64,000 nt of DNA from Marinomonas posidonica_A (GTDB lineage Bacteria > Pseudomonadota > Gammaproteobacteria > Pseudomonadales > Marinomonadaceae): assembly GCF_043643765.1 (NCBI RefSeq), contig NZ_JBHZSP010000016.1, positions 12,317 to 76,316 on the forward strand. The letters are read 5' to 3'. Positions 9,244 through 18,927 of the stretch are shown here, piece by piece. How positions within the stretch are numbered: the stretch's first letter is position 1; every line of letters starts with the position of its first letter. Both the position numbers and the translations under genes were made by a program. The notes under the pieces were generated by a model, which did no database searches, was not told where the DNA came from, and worked only from the letters and a program-made list of their open reading frames with translations.

Positions 9244-9443
9244 CGCATCTGTCCTTCAAAGTAAAGAAGTCGTTATCACCATTTCGAGCCATTTTGGTGG
9301 CTATGCTCAAAGTCAATTTAACCCTAAACGACAATAACTTGCTCATGGCAGCCAAGGGTATGATTCATCGACTGTTGAGCGTCGATTTAAATACCATCTC
9401 GTGTCGTGATTGGGCATTTTCGCATCCACTATTTGAGACAATA

Positions 9444-9458
9444 TGGCGACATTAATGC
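9444..9458 (+). promoter_or_regulatory. Possible -24/-12 type element upstream of gbcA
   Basis: TGGCGACATTAATGC keeps the invariant GG and GC dinucleotides of the sigma-54 promoter at correct spacing but matches only 7 of 10 consensus bases. It ends 42 bases before the gbcA start. It could equally be part of a GbdR site: the same TGGCGACA octamer occurs at 56242-56249 upstream of the dgc operon. An inverted repeat ATCGAC-N8-GTCGAT lies at 9367-9386. Confidence 0.35.
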
Positions 9459-9500
9459 CATCCAACTCCATTAATCTTTTTGTCAGTAAGGTCCAGAAAG

Positions 9501-10772
9501 ATGAATCAACAAGATTTACTCAATATTCGCCATGCCACGTTAGCTGATGCCAAAACCGCCATGAGCGATCTACTAAAGTCTCGTCCAACTCACTATTCGT
9601 TAGAGGCGCCACTTTATAATGATCCACATATGTTTCGCATCGACATGGAAGAAATTTTTCAAAAAGAATGGTTGTTTGTTGGCATGACCAGCGAAATCCC
9701 AAAAAAAGGGGATTATTTTACGGTTGAAATTGGCCAGAACCCGGTACTCATTGTTCGAGACGCCGAAGGCAAGGTGAACGCTTTTCACAACACTTGTCGT
9801 CATCGTGGTTCCGTCATTTGTACCGAACACAGGGGCAAGGTAGCGAATCTAGTCTGCCCTTATCATCAGTGGACTTACGACTTAAAAGGCAACCTGTTGT
9901 TTGCTGGCACAGAAATGAACAAAGATTTTCAGTTAAAAGAACATGGTTTAAAATCAACCCACTGCAAAAACGCGGGCGGTTTCATTTTTATCTGTTTAGC
10001 GAAAGAGGCACCAGATGATGGTTTCGATGACTATCTAGCGACACTGGAAACCTACATGGAACCCTACGATGTCGAAAACACCAAGCTTGCTGTCGAGTCC
10101 ACCATGTATGAAAAAGCCAATTGGAAACTGGTGCTCGAGAACAACCGCGAATGCTACCACTGCTCTGCCAGTCACCCAGAGTTGTTAAACACCTTACTTG
10201 AATGGGATGACACCGAAGACCCTCGAGCCCCACAAGAATTTCTTGATCATTATGCAGAACAATCGGCTCAATGGGACGCCGAAGGTATCCCACATGAACA
10301 CCAAAGTTTTGGCACAGTACAACGGAACCGCATTGTGCGAATGCCTCTTAAAAAAGGCACACACGTTATGACCATTGACGGCACAACAGCCTCCGATAAA
10401 TTATTAGGGCGAATCCAAAACCGCTCACTTGGCTCCATGCGCATTCTGCATCTACCGAATTCCTGGAACCACATGCAATCAGATCACTTTATTGTGTTCA
10501 GAGTGCTGCCGATTTCTGCGCAAGAAACCTTAGTGACAACCAAGTGGTTTGTACATAAAAACGCCGTTGAAGGGGTGGATTACGACCCAGATAACCTCAG
10601 AAAGGTATGGGACGCGACTAACGAGCAAGACAAGGTGCTTGGTGAACGCAATCAACAAGGGATTAATTCCATTGGCTATCAACCAGGTCCTTACTCTGAA
10701 ACCTACGAGTTTGGTGTGATCAATTTCCTTAACTGGTATGCCCATACAATGCAAAAAAACCTAACAGTGTAA
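9501..10772 (+). CDS. gbcA: Glycine betaine monooxygenase oxygenase subunit GbcA
   Basis: A 423-residue Rieske non-heme iron oxygenase. The Rieske cluster ligands are CRH and CPYH, 17 residues apart, in the region NTCRHRGSV...LVCPYHQWTY. The mononuclear iron site is in LENNRECYHCSASHPEL. It hydroxylates an N-methyl group of glycine betaine, giving dimethylglycine plus formaldehyde, with electrons from GbcB. The ATG start was preferred over an in-frame TTG at 9480 because AAGG lies 9 bases before it and homologues begin near MNQQ. It diverges from gbcB and ends at a strong terminator. Confidence 0.9.
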   Translation: MNQQDLLNIRHATLADAKTAMSDLLKSRPTHYSLEAPLYNDPHMFRIDMEEIFQKEWLFVGMTSEIPKKGDYFTVEIGQNPVLIVRDAEGKVNAFHNTCRHRGSVICTEHRGKVANLVCPYHQWTYDLKGNLLFAGTEMNKDFQLKEHGLKSTHCKNAGGFIFICLAKEAPDDGFDDYLATLETYMEPYDVENTKLAVESTMYEKANWKLVLENNRECYHCSASHPELLNTLLEWDDTEDPRAPQEFLDHYAEQSAQWDAEGIPHEHQSFGTVQRNRIVRMPLKKGTHVMTIDGTTASDKLLGRIQNRSLGSMRILHLPNSWNHMQSDHFIVFRVLPISAQETLVTTKWFVHKNAVEGVDYDPDNLRKVWDATNEQDKVLGERNQQGINSIGYQPGPYSETYEFGVINFLNWYAHTMQKNLTV

Positions 10773-10797
10773 TATCCCAATAAGGTCAACAGTAAAG

Positions 10798-10834
10798 CAT
10801 TAAAAAAGCGAGCACTCTGCTCGCTTTTTTAATG
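10798..10834 (+). terminator. Terminator after gbcA
   Basis: A 17-bp perfect stem (arms CATTAAAAAAGCGAGCA and its complement) with a 3-base loop lies between the convergent gbcA and pssA genes. It is symmetrical enough to act in both directions. Confidence 0.9.
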
Positions 10835-10858
10835 TGTCATGAAATGCCCAAAATAGGC

Positions 10859-12196
10859 TTACAAAATGCGTTTTAACAAGCGATCCGCTTTTACTCGAAA
10901 CACCCGTTTCAGTAGCTTCTGAATGGCCACTGGATAATCGCGACGTGTATCAAGCTGAAGGTAATTAGAAACGGTTTTCGTGTGATCAAATATGTTGCCA
11001 AATTCAGCCAGAAACTTCTCTTCAAGAAGCTGATGATTATCTTGAACCAATAAACCATTTTCTAAATCTAATGCCCAGGCTCTTGGATTAACATTATTTC
11101 CGGTCAATAAGGCTTTATTTCGATCCACCCACAAACCTTTCAGATGAAAGCTATTAGCCTCATGACGCCATAAATAAATGGATAAATCGCCGGAAGCGAG
11201 GTATTTGCGATTCGCACGCGCAAATTTACGTAAAATAATTTCGTACAAGTAAGGCAAGCCACCAATGGCTTTAAACGTCTGATCTTGTGGAATATAAAAA
11301 TCGTTTGCGACCTTATCGCCCACAATGATATGCGTTTTCACCCCTCGTTTAATGGCTCGCTTCACCTCTCTCAAAACCACTTTAGGTAAATTGAAATAAG
11401 GGGTACAGAGGTACAACTCATGCTTTGCCTCGGCAATCATTTCGACAATACATTGATTCAATTGATTGTCTTTTTTACCGATTCCCACCAAGGGTGTAAT
11501 GCCAACATGTTGGTCGTCAATCAGCTCACTTTCTAGCGGATAAGACGCTTCCGACAAAGACATTCGGTATTGCTTAATTAAGGGCTTGAGCTTCTTCGTC
11601 GTTGGCCACTCACCTTTGGTAAAATCTTTTACCACTATGTGCCCTATCATCATCTGTTCAATAAAACTGGTCATGCTGTCTGCCAGCTTTTGGTTCTCAA
11701 TGACGTGATAACGATCAAAACGATATTTGTCATGACGATGCAAATAGACATTGTTCAGACTCGCACCACTATAAATCACAGTATCATCGATAATGAAGCC
11801 TTTTAAATGCAACACACCAAAGACTTCTCGATGACGAACCGGCACCCCATAAATGGCGATTTGTTCTTTGTATTTCTGAGCAAACTCTTGATACATCGCC
11901 GCGTTGCCCTCGCACGCTTCGGCACCAATTAACCCTCGTTGCGCACGATGCCAATCAACACAAATCACAACATCTAAGTCTGGACTACGCTGTTTCGCTT
12001 CATACGCTGCGGTCAGAATTTCTCGACCAGCCTCATCATTTTCCAAATAAAGTGCCACCAGGAAAACTCTCGACTTTGCCGTTCGAATGGCCTCTAAAAG
12101 GTACTCACGATACTCAAATGCAGAATGAAGAATATTGAAATTATCTGGATGAACAGAAAAAGCCGGTAAAGAAACAAATAAAGAGGGTTGTGGCAT
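10859..12196 (-). CDS. pssA: CDP-diacylglycerol-serine O-phosphatidyltransferase (PssA, PLD type)
   Basis: The 445-residue protein has two phospholipase-D HKD motifs: VLHLKGFIIDDTVIYSGASL near residue 130 and SFHLKGLWVDRNKALLTGNN near residue 345. Duplicated HKD motifs at this length are typical of the E. coli-type PssA (about 450 residues). That enzyme is a peripheral membrane protein making phosphatidylserine, the precursor of phosphatidylethanolamine. The start is taken at ATG 12196; a TTG 45 bases upstream would add a hydrophobic leader without a ribosome site. It is a single-gene unit. Confidence 0.88.
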   Translation of the reverse strand: MPQPSLFVSLPAFSVHPDNFNILHSAFEYREYLLEAIRTAKSRVFLVALYLENDEAGREILTAAYEAKQRSPDLDVVICVDWHRAQRGLIGAEACEGNAAMYQEFAQKYKEQIAIYGVPVRHREVFGVLHLKGFIIDDTVIYSGASLNNVYLHRHDKYRFDRYHVIENQKLADSMTSFIEQMMIGHIVVKDFTKGEWPTTKKLKPLIKQYRMSLSEASYPLESELIDDQHVGITPLVGIGKKDNQLNQCIVEMIAEAKHELYLCTPYFNLPKVVLREVKRAIKRGVKTHIIVGDKVANDFYIPQDQTFKAIGGLPYLYEIILRKFARANRKYLASGDLSIYLWRHEANSFHLKGLWVDRNKALLTGNNVNPRAWALDLENGLLVQDNHQLLEEKFLAEFGNIFDHTKTVSNYLQLDTRRDYPVAIQKLLKRVFRVKADRLLKRIL

Positions 12197-12364
12197 GATA
12201 CTGAAATTCGACCTTAATAAAAAAACAGTGAACTGTAACAAAACAACCTAGCTTTTGCTCGTAAAGCGACAAGATAATTAAAATTAAAGTGCACTGAATC
12301 TAAATAAACTTAAATTCCTTACGAGATTACAAAAGTTTACATTTAAATTCAAGCCTATCAATGA

Positions 12365-13321
12365 TTAGCTCATTTTAATCTCTTTAAAGCGCTGATTCGC
12401 CTTAAGATATGCCAACCAAGATTCATCAATACTCTTTACCTCCCCTTTGATCCAGTGGCGAAAGCTCTGAACCTTGTCATACCGAAAATGCGGCGCGGGT
12501 GCGACCAAATAAAAATCGTATTTAGATTTCATATAAACGGGCAATGGACAAATGAGCAGCTTTTTCTGAAGCAACTCATAGACCAGACTAAACCGCATCA
12601 TGGCGAGCCCTTGTCGAGACAGCAAAGCCTCTACTAAGGAGGTAGAGTCTGCAACGTGAAGGTGAGATTTCAAAGTCATATCATACATTTTCAAGAAGGT
12701 TTGTAACTTAGGCCACACATGATCCATATCTGGCCCAGTATCTGTAATGATAGGAATGTGATTTAACTGTTGCTCAACTGGTTCTTTTTCATGAAACAGG
12801 TCTGGGTGACAAACTGGGATTAAAAATTCTTCAAATAACAATTCAGATTGCAACCCTTCATACTGTCCATGCCCTAAACGAACGCAAAGATCCAAATCAC
12901 TATTAGCAAAGTCAGACAACCCAATACTCGGGCTTAGACGTAAATTTATGTCCTCTGCTTGTTGCTGGAAATGCCCTAAACGCGGCACCAACCATCGACT
13001 GGAAAAAGACGGAACCACACTGATCACCAAGGTATTTGGATTCGTGTCTTCTGATATACCTCTGACTCCCTCCTCCATCAATCGAAATGCTTTCTCTACA
13101 TAGTCAAAGAGGTATCGACCTTCCGATGTCAATGCAACTTGTCGAGTATGTCGCTCGAATAAAGCTACGCCAAGGTGTTGCTCAAGGGTTTTGATCTGCT
13201 GACTCACCGCCGCTTGGGTGACAAATAATTGATCCGCTGCCGCCTTAAAACTCAAAGCCTCAGCGGCATATCGAAATGCCTGCATAGATTTTAAAGGCGG
13301 TAAACTTCTAGGTCTGGACAT
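12365..13321 (-). CDS. LysR-family regulator (GcvA-like)
   Basis: The 318-residue protein has an N-terminal winged helix-turn-helix (LKSMQAFRYAAEALSFKAAA, then DQLFVTQAAVSQQIKTLEQH) of the GcvA/AmpR-like subgroup, and a C-terminal type 2 periplasmic-binding effector domain. The family consists of cytoplasmic tetrameric regulators that usually act on a divergent neighbour. Here that is the DUF1127 gene, 116 bp away start to start. No ligand can be inferred. Confidence 0.88.
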   Translation of the reverse strand: MSRPRSLPPLKSMQAFRYAAEALSFKAAADQLFVTQAAVSQQIKTLEQHLGVALFERHTRQVALTSEGRYLFDYVEKAFRLMEEGVRGISEDTNPNTLVISVVPSFSSRWLVPRLGHFQQQAEDINLRLSPSIGLSDFANSDLDLCVRLGHGQYEGLQSELLFEEFLIPVCHPDLFHEKEPVEQQLNHIPIITDTGPDMDHVWPKLQTFLKMYDMTLKSHLHVADSTSLVEALLSRQGLAMMRFSLVYELLQKKLLICPLPVYMKSKYDFYLVAPAPHFRYDKVQSFRHWIKGEVKSIDESWLAYLKANQRFKEIKMS

Positions 13322-13437
13322 AACAATACCATGCTTAAGTTTTTCTTAATCATAGACGTTTTTTTCTCGTTTGTCGCCACACGCTAAATTAACCATTATT
13401 CAATCACCAATCGACAAAAACACATCAGGAGATCACA

Positions 13438-13677
13438 ATGAATACGCATTCCAACCAATCATCCGAACTGGTAAAAGTTTGCTCAACGATTGTTGAAAAA
13501 CAGCAAAATGCATTAGCCAGACTAAACAGTAAAAACTGGCGAATACTGATCGCTAAAATGCATCATAACTGGAGAACCCGTCGTCAGTTGAATCGATTGA
13601 ATGACTCGCAACTGAAAGACTTGGGCTTAACCTCAAGCGATGTATATCAAGAAGTACACAAACCTTTATGGAAATAA
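13438..13677 (+). CDS. DUF1127 (YjiS-like) small protein
   Basis: This 79-residue basic protein carries the DUF1127 signature in its C-terminal half: NWRTRRQLNRLNDSQLKDLGLTSSDV. Arginine-rich DUF1127 proteins in other proteobacteria have been linked to RNA turnover and phosphate or stress responses, but no biochemical role is assigned to this branch. The start is preceded by AGGAG (13429-13433). It diverges from the LysR gene and may be its target; LysR plus DUF1127 is a common arrangement in marine gammaproteobacteria. Confidence 0.8.
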   Translation: MNTHSNQSSELVKVCSTIVEKQQNALARLNSKNWRILIAKMHHNWRTRRQLNRLNDSQLKDLGLTSSDVYQEVHKPLWK

Positions 13678-13881
13678 TCTTATTGCACTACATCATTATC
13701 CGACCCTGTGACATCGGGTCGGATCTTTCCATGTTAATGTAAACCGCTCAGAAACCCATTTAGTCAAACTAGCAGTACTAACACCTCGCTAAAATTTATT
13801 TTTTGTTTATTTTTTAATCAAAAGATACTAGCTTTAAAGAAGCTTCCTCTAGATAATCCAACTACAGACAAGGAAATAACA

Positions 13882-15636
13882 ATGAAGGCCTTCATTTTAT
13901 TGCTCGTCAGTTTTGTGCTAATTGCGTGTTCCAGTAATCCTACAGGCACCGTAAGCGTTCGTTCAGTTGAGCCAGATGGCACCCTGAAAGAACCTCTCAT
14001 TTCCACTGCAAGTCTTGTTACAGATGGTAATACCATTTTTAAAACCGAAGCCGATGGCTCTACCGATGGAAATGATGTGTATGCCATCTATCTTACAGAT
14101 GCTTATTTAAAATACTTAGCCGACTGGTGGGGAGTGAATGAGGTAATTTTTGTCGTCGAATTCACCGAAGCCGTTACCGGAGAAACAGATTCAGACATCA
14201 CTACCAAAATTTTAGGTCCATACGAAAAATTGGCCGATGGCATCAAAGCGCCTTTTCTCAATAAGGCGTTATATGGCCCGAAAAAAATGGAAAGTGACCT
14301 GCTGAGCATGAACATTAAAGTCTATGAATATGACTTGGATGAAAACGACGGAAGCTCGGCCATGCTGGAATTCATTGCCGCCACCGCCGAAAGCTTCTCT
14401 TTATCCAACCCTATTACACTTGGCGAAATCAAACTCGCGAAAGAAATTGCAAATACCTTATTGCTCGCAAACGAAAACGATTTAGTCATGGAGATGGATA
14501 TTGACTTTGTTGCAGGGAACAGTAAATACACTCCTAGCAATCATTCTAATGTTGTACCGCTAAAAGATGGCGAAGTCATTATGGTCAAACAAGAAGGATG
14601 CGCTGTGATGACATGTTATGACTATTTTAGTAAAGATTGGTCTAACCTCCCTGGACTCCTTCCAGATTTCTTTATGTTGATACCAACCACACTAAACAGA
14701 GCGTTTGTTGATACTCCCGACCACTCGAGTCTAAAGGATTTTAACGACGAGAAATTAATCGTCACCAAGGACGGCATTACTGAAGTAGATGATCAAAAAA
14801 AACCGAGAGGACTCTACAAAGATAAAACTTGGCTCAGACTAAACATTGTGAAAGGCGGCGATGCATCACAATGGTCTTTTAGAAAGAAACTCTACCCAAC
14901 GGCAGAAGAAGTTGAAAAGCTATTAAAAAATCCATATTCACTCAACCAAGACAATATCGACTCTATTTTAAAAGGCATAAATGACGCGCAAAAAAGCTTA
15001 ACGGATGCGACAAAACAAGCGGTTGTTCAACTGACTTCCGAAATGAGTCAAAATAACATCCACTTTATCGAGGCAAGTGAAGAGACTAAAACCAGCGGTT
15101 TGTGCTTACATCATCCAGAGAATGTCACCATTATTAACCTGGCTTCAAGGCCAACAGATACTAATCAAACCTTCCTTTATAAAAAAGTAAGTTCATCAAA
15201 GCAAGGAAGCTGCTACACAGTAATGGCTTCACCAGAGGGCACAACCTTTACTCAAGGTGAGGGAGATTTCATTGTCAACTATGACGTTAATGACACGGTC
15301 AACGTTCAAAATTTATCCTATTTGGTACGTTCCAAACTGGCCGATGGGGATTTTACACTTAGCTGTCATCCTAATACCGACAACACCAGCTACCAACTTG
15401 TGCTTACCCCTAAAGAAGGTCGTGAGGATAAACTCCCACAAATCACCAACATTACCTTTAGTGACGCAAATCAAGTCATTCCTTTCACGACAACCGACCA
15501 GATCATTAAGACGAACAGTGACTTTAACCAAAAGGATAGTGTAAGCCTCAACGTAAAAGATATTTTCGGTGCTGTCATTACACCTAGTATTCCAGTTGCT
15601 GACATTCAGACCTGCTTAAAGCTTTCTCAAAGCTAA
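13882..15636 (+). CDS. Large hypothetical lipoprotein
   Basis: A 584-residue protein of unknown function. The N-terminus MKAFILLLVSFVLIACSSN is a lipoprotein signal peptide with lipobox LIAC, so Cys16 should be lipidated. Residue 17 is Ser, which points to the outer membrane. Two further cysteine-bearing segments (QEGCAVMTCYDYF near residue 240 and SGLCLHHPENV near residue 410) could form disulfides. The rest is rich in Asp, Glu, Lys and Thr without a family I recognise. AAGGA lies 6 bases upstream of the ATG. It is monocistronic with its own terminator. Confidence 0.75.
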   Translation: MKAFILLLVSFVLIACSSNPTGTVSVRSVEPDGTLKEPLISTASLVTDGNTIFKTEADGSTDGNDVYAIYLTDAYLKYLADWWGVNEVIFVVEFTEAVTGETDSDITTKILGPYEKLADGIKAPFLNKALYGPKKMESDLLSMNIKVYEYDLDENDGSSAMLEFIAATAESFSLSNPITLGEIKLAKEIANTLLLANENDLVMEMDIDFVAGNSKYTPSNHSNVVPLKDGEVIMVKQEGCAVMTCYDYFSKDWSNLPGLLPDFFMLIPTTLNRAFVDTPDHSSLKDFNDEKLIVTKDGITEVDDQKKPRGLYKDKTWLRLNIVKGGDASQWSFRKKLYPTAEEVEKLLKNPYSLNQDNIDSILKGINDAQKSLTDATKQAVVQLTSEMSQNNIHFIEASEETKTSGLCLHHPENVTIINLASRPTDTNQTFLYKKVSSSKQGSCYTVMASPEGTTFTQGEGDFIVNYDVNDTVNVQNLSYLVRSKLADGDFTLSCHPNTDNTSYQLVLTPKEGREDKLPQITNITFSDANQVIPFTTTDQIIKTNSDFNQKDSVSLNVKDIFGAVITPSIPVADIQTCLKLSQS

Positions 15637-15647
15637 TCTAGCCTATT

Positions 15648-15683
15648 AAAAAAGGGAATCGCCTCATTGCGATTCCCTTTTTT
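15648..15683. terminator. Bidirectional terminator between lipoprotein and xdhC
   Basis: A 15-bp perfect stem (AAAAAAGGGAATCGC and complement) with a 6-base loop, flanked by A and T runs, between convergent genes. Confidence 0.92.
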
Positions 15684-15708
15684 ACGCAGGATATTCTAAG
15701 AAAAGCAA

Positions 15709-16569
15709 TTAAGCTTGATCCAACACCTTATTAATATCTTTCCAAGTTAACCCTGTGGCTTTTTTCTGTGCCTTTTGCTCATCACCTTGGGTCAATTGAA
15801 TGATTTGCCCAGCAATGGAAATGGCAATTTCAAAGGGCTTTTTCCCCGCCACTTCAGGAATACCAACAGGGCTGTGTACCGACTCAATCTCCGCTTTACT
15901 AAATGACGCACTGGCCAAACGCTTTTTAAAGCGCATGGCTTTGGTCTGAGAGCCGATCAAGCCGATAAAGCGACAATCTTTGCGATCCAACAAGGCTTCC
16001 ACCAGCTGATAATCCAAGGCATGGTCGTGAGTCATGACTAATACCACTTCATTGGCTGTCATGGCATCCACATGCTCCAGCATGGAATCGTATACCAAGG
16101 GCGTTACGTTGCTTGGCAAATCACTCGTTTTCTTGTCTTGAACAAGATTGGTACGACTGTCTACCCAACTGATTTTAGCTTGCATTTCCCCCAATACATT
16201 GACCAAGGTGGTCGCCACGTGGCCCATACCGAAAATGGTGATTTTCGCCGCAGGCTCAGGAAAATATTCCAATAAAACAGACACTGTTCCGCCGCAACAT
16301 TGGTTGGTTTTGGCGGCGAGCGGAAAGTTTTCCAACAAGTGAGAAGGCCCATCACCCGCTTCTAATATGGCACGGGCTTTTTGACAGACAGCGTATTCCA
16401 GCTGTCCACCACCTATGGTGTCAAAACTGTGTTCAGCAGTAACCACCATCTTGCTGGCCGATTCTCGCGGCGACGACCCCTTGGTGCCGATCACAGTGGC
16501 CATGACCCAAGCTTGTCCTGACTTTTCCACCTCTGCCAGCGCTTGAATCCAGTTTAATGAAGACATCAT
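15709..16569 (-). CDS. xdhC: Xanthine dehydrogenase accessory protein XdhC
   Basis: The 286-residue protein has an N-terminal XdhC/CoxI domain (VMATVIGTKGSSPRESASKM, then the cysteine site NQCCGGTVSVLLEYF). The C-terminal Rossmann domain begins ITIFGMGHVATTLVN. XdhC binds molybdenum cofactor, promotes its sulfuration and inserts it into XdhB. The start is the first of two ATGs, preceded by a strong GGAGG; an in-frame GTG at 16587 overlaps that ribosome site and was rejected. It begins 18 bases after the xdhB stop and is last in the xdhABC operon. Confidence 0.9.
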   Translation of the reverse strand: MMSSLNWIQALAEVEKSGQAWVMATVIGTKGSSPRESASKMVVTAEHSFDTIGGGQLEYAVCQKARAILEAGDGPSHLLENFPLAAKTNQCCGGTVSVLLEYFPEPAAKITIFGMGHVATTLVNVLGEMQAKISWVDSRTNLVQDKKTSDLPSNVTPLVYDSMLEHVDAMTANEVVLVMTHDHALDYQLVEALLDRKDCRFIGLIGSQTKAMRFKKRLASASFSKAEIESVHSPVGIPEVAGKKPFEIAISIAGQIIQLTQGDEQKAQKKATGLTWKDINKVLDQA

Positions 16570-16587
16570 AGCGTCACCTCCTCTCAC

Positions 16588-18927
16588 CTATTGTTCTGAC
16601 GCTGTCGCGCCAGCTTGATAAGCCTTTGCCGATTGCAGCGCATAATATACCGCTTCTGGCGTTGCTGGTGCTGCCAAAGGTGGTGACAGCTGATAATCAC
16701 ACACCGAAGCACAAGCGTCTTTTAACGCACACCAAACGGAAATCCCCAACATCAATGGCGGCTCACCGACAGCTTTGGAACGATAAACACTGTCTTCACT
16801 GTTAGCGCGATCAAACAGTTTCACGGTGAGCTTTTCTGGCACATCGGCAGACGTAGGAATCTTATAATTCGCCGGACTGTTGGTGGTAATGCGGCCTTTA
16901 TCGTCCCAGCTTAATTCTTCTGAGGTGAGCCAGCCCATCCCTTGTACGAAGGCTCCTTCGATCTGGCCAATATCAATGTGCGAGTTAATGGAATCCCCCA
17001 CATCATGCAGAATGTCGACTTGCGTGACCTTGTATTCGCCCGTTAAGGTATCGACAATCACTTCCGATACCGACGCACCGTTGGCGAAATACAAGAAAGG
17101 TCGTCCTTTCGCGGCTTTTCGGTCATAACCAATTTTCGGCGTTTTATAAAATCCCGTCGACGACAAAGACACTCGATTCATATACGCCAATTTAATGAAC
17201 TCAGGAAAGCCCATGGTCTCGCTGCCTAGAATGACTTGATCGTCTTCAATAGCGAAGGCATCCGCTGCGATAGCAAAATGCTCCATGGCGAATTCACGCA
17301 GTCGCTCTTTGATGGTATTAGCAGCGTCTAAGGCCGCCATTCCGTTCAAATCGGTTCCCGCGGATGCCGCCGTTGGTGACGCATTCGGTACCTTGTCAGT
17401 TCGCGTAGAACCCACATTGACCCGTTGATAATTAATACCAAAGGCTCTCGCAACAATTTGCGCCACCTTGGTGTACAAACCTTGGCCCATTTCCGTACCG
17501 CCATGACTCACATGAATGCTGCCATCTGTGTACACATGCACCAAAGCCCCGCCCTGATTAAGGTGTTTAGAAGTAAAGGAAATACCAAATTTCACTGGCG
17601 TTAAGGCCAAGCCCTTTTTCAAAAACGGGCTTTGTTTGTTGTAGGCTTTAATGGCCTCACGACGGGCACGATAGTTCGAACTCATTTCCAATTCTTCGAT
17701 CAAGGTTAGTAGCACATCTTCTTCGATCTGCTGGCCATAAGGCGTCCTGTCTTTGCCGGTTTGATAACAATTCAACTTGCGAATGTCCAACGGGTCTTTG
17801 CCGACTTTGCAGGCAATTTCTTCGATGATGTTTTCGGCTAACAGCACGCCTTTTGGTCCACCAAAACCACGGAAAGCGGTATTAGAAACCGTATGAGTTT
17901 TGCCTCGATAACCACTAATACGGGCATTGGGTAAGAAGTAAGCATTATCAGCGTGGAACATGGCGCGATCGACCACACCGTCCGAGAGGTCTGCGGTACA
18001 GCCACATTTGCCCACCATGTCGTATTCTGCTGCGACGATTTCACCTTGCTGAGTGAAACCCACTTGATAGGAATTCCAGAAGTCGTGACGCTTACCGGTC
18101 TGCACCATATCGTCTTGACGTGGCATGCGGTATTTCACCGGACAACGGTTACGCACCGCCAGAACGGCCGCCATACAACCGAGTGTCGCCGCTTGTGACT
18201 CTTTACCCCCAAAACCGCCGCCCATACGTCGCGTTTCCACCAACACTTGAGCAACCGGCAACTCCAACACCCGCGCCACCAATTTTTGCACTTCCGCTGG
18301 GTGTTGTGAGGAAGCAAACACTTGAACACCACCGTCTTCATTCGGCACAGCGACACTGATTTGGCCTTCCAAATAAAAGTGCTCCTGACCTTTAATGTAA
18401 AGGTCCGACGACAAGGTATGCTCAGCTTGTGCTAACGCCGTTTTACTGTCTCCACAGCGAATGGTGTGGGTTGGCAACACAAATTCTTGTCGCGCCAATG
18501 AGTCTTTCGGATGCAAGGTCGCGGCTTTACTTTGATAAGTGATTTCCGCCAGCTCGGCCGCTTGTTTCGCGGCACGCAAACTGGTGGCCGCCACGGCGAA
18601 AATAGGCTGGCCGATGTAATGAACAAAGTCCCCCGCCAACAACATATCACCGCTTAGAACAGGTGAAACATCTGGGTCTCCGGGAATGTCTGCTTGTAGA
18701 ATCACATCCACTACACCTGGATAGGCTTTTACCTTATCCAAATTAATCGACACTATGTCCGCAAAGGCTTCGGTGGACTTGCCTGTGGCGACGTGAAGCT
18801 CGTTAGGCCACTCTGGCATGTCATCAATGTAAACCGCTTCACCGGTCACATGTTTCATCGCAGATTCGTGGATCGGCAAAGCTTTGGCTTCTTGTGCGGT
18901 GACGAGATTGTCTGGTAATTTACGCAT
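16588..18927 (-). CDS. xdhB: Xanthine dehydrogenase, molybdopterin-binding subunit XdhB
   Basis: The 779-residue catalytic subunit begins MRKLPDNLVTAQEAKALPIH. It contains GEAVYIDDMPEWPNELH near residue 30, RRMGGGFGGKESQ in the Mo-cofactor region, TAFRGFGGPKGVL with the substrate-site Arg, and the catalytic Glu in SKAVGEPPLMLG near the C-terminus. It oxidises hypoxanthine and xanthine to urate. The start ATG overlaps the xdhA stop by 8 bases; a longer frame to 19020 lies inside xdhA and has no homologous residues. Only the accessory protein XdhC follows. Confidence 0.93.
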   Translation of the reverse strand: MRKLPDNLVTAQEAKALPIHESAMKHVTGEAVYIDDMPEWPNELHVATGKSTEAFADIVSINLDKVKAYPGVVDVILQADIPGDPDVSPVLSGDMLLAGDFVHYIGQPIFAVAATSLRAAKQAAELAEITYQSKAATLHPKDSLARQEFVLPTHTIRCGDSKTALAQAEHTLSSDLYIKGQEHFYLEGQISVAVPNEDGGVQVFASSQHPAEVQKLVARVLELPVAQVLVETRRMGGGFGGKESQAATLGCMAAVLAVRNRCPVKYRMPRQDDMVQTGKRHDFWNSYQVGFTQQGEIVAAEYDMVGKCGCTADLSDGVVDRAMFHADNAYFLPNARISGYRGKTHTVSNTAFRGFGGPKGVLLAENIIEEIACKVGKDPLDIRKLNCYQTGKDRTPYGQQIEEDVLLTLIEELEMSSNYRARREAIKAYNKQSPFLKKGLALTPVKFGISFTSKHLNQGGALVHVYTDGSIHVSHGGTEMGQGLYTKVAQIVARAFGINYQRVNVGSTRTDKVPNASPTAASAGTDLNGMAALDAANTIKERLREFAMEHFAIAADAFAIEDDQVILGSETMGFPEFIKLAYMNRVSLSSTGFYKTPKIGYDRKAAKGRPFLYFANGASVSEVIVDTLTGEYKVTQVDILHDVGDSINSHIDIGQIEGAFVQGMGWLTSEELSWDDKGRITTNSPANYKIPTSADVPEKLTVKLFDRANSEDSVYRSKAVGEPPLMLGISVWCALKDACASVCDYQLSPPLAAPATPEAVYYALQSAKAYQAGATASEQ

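Noticed and set aside
18135..18359. Reading frames opposite and within xdhB
   Set aside because: Shadows of a strongly supported coding sequence; no ribosome sites or domain content.
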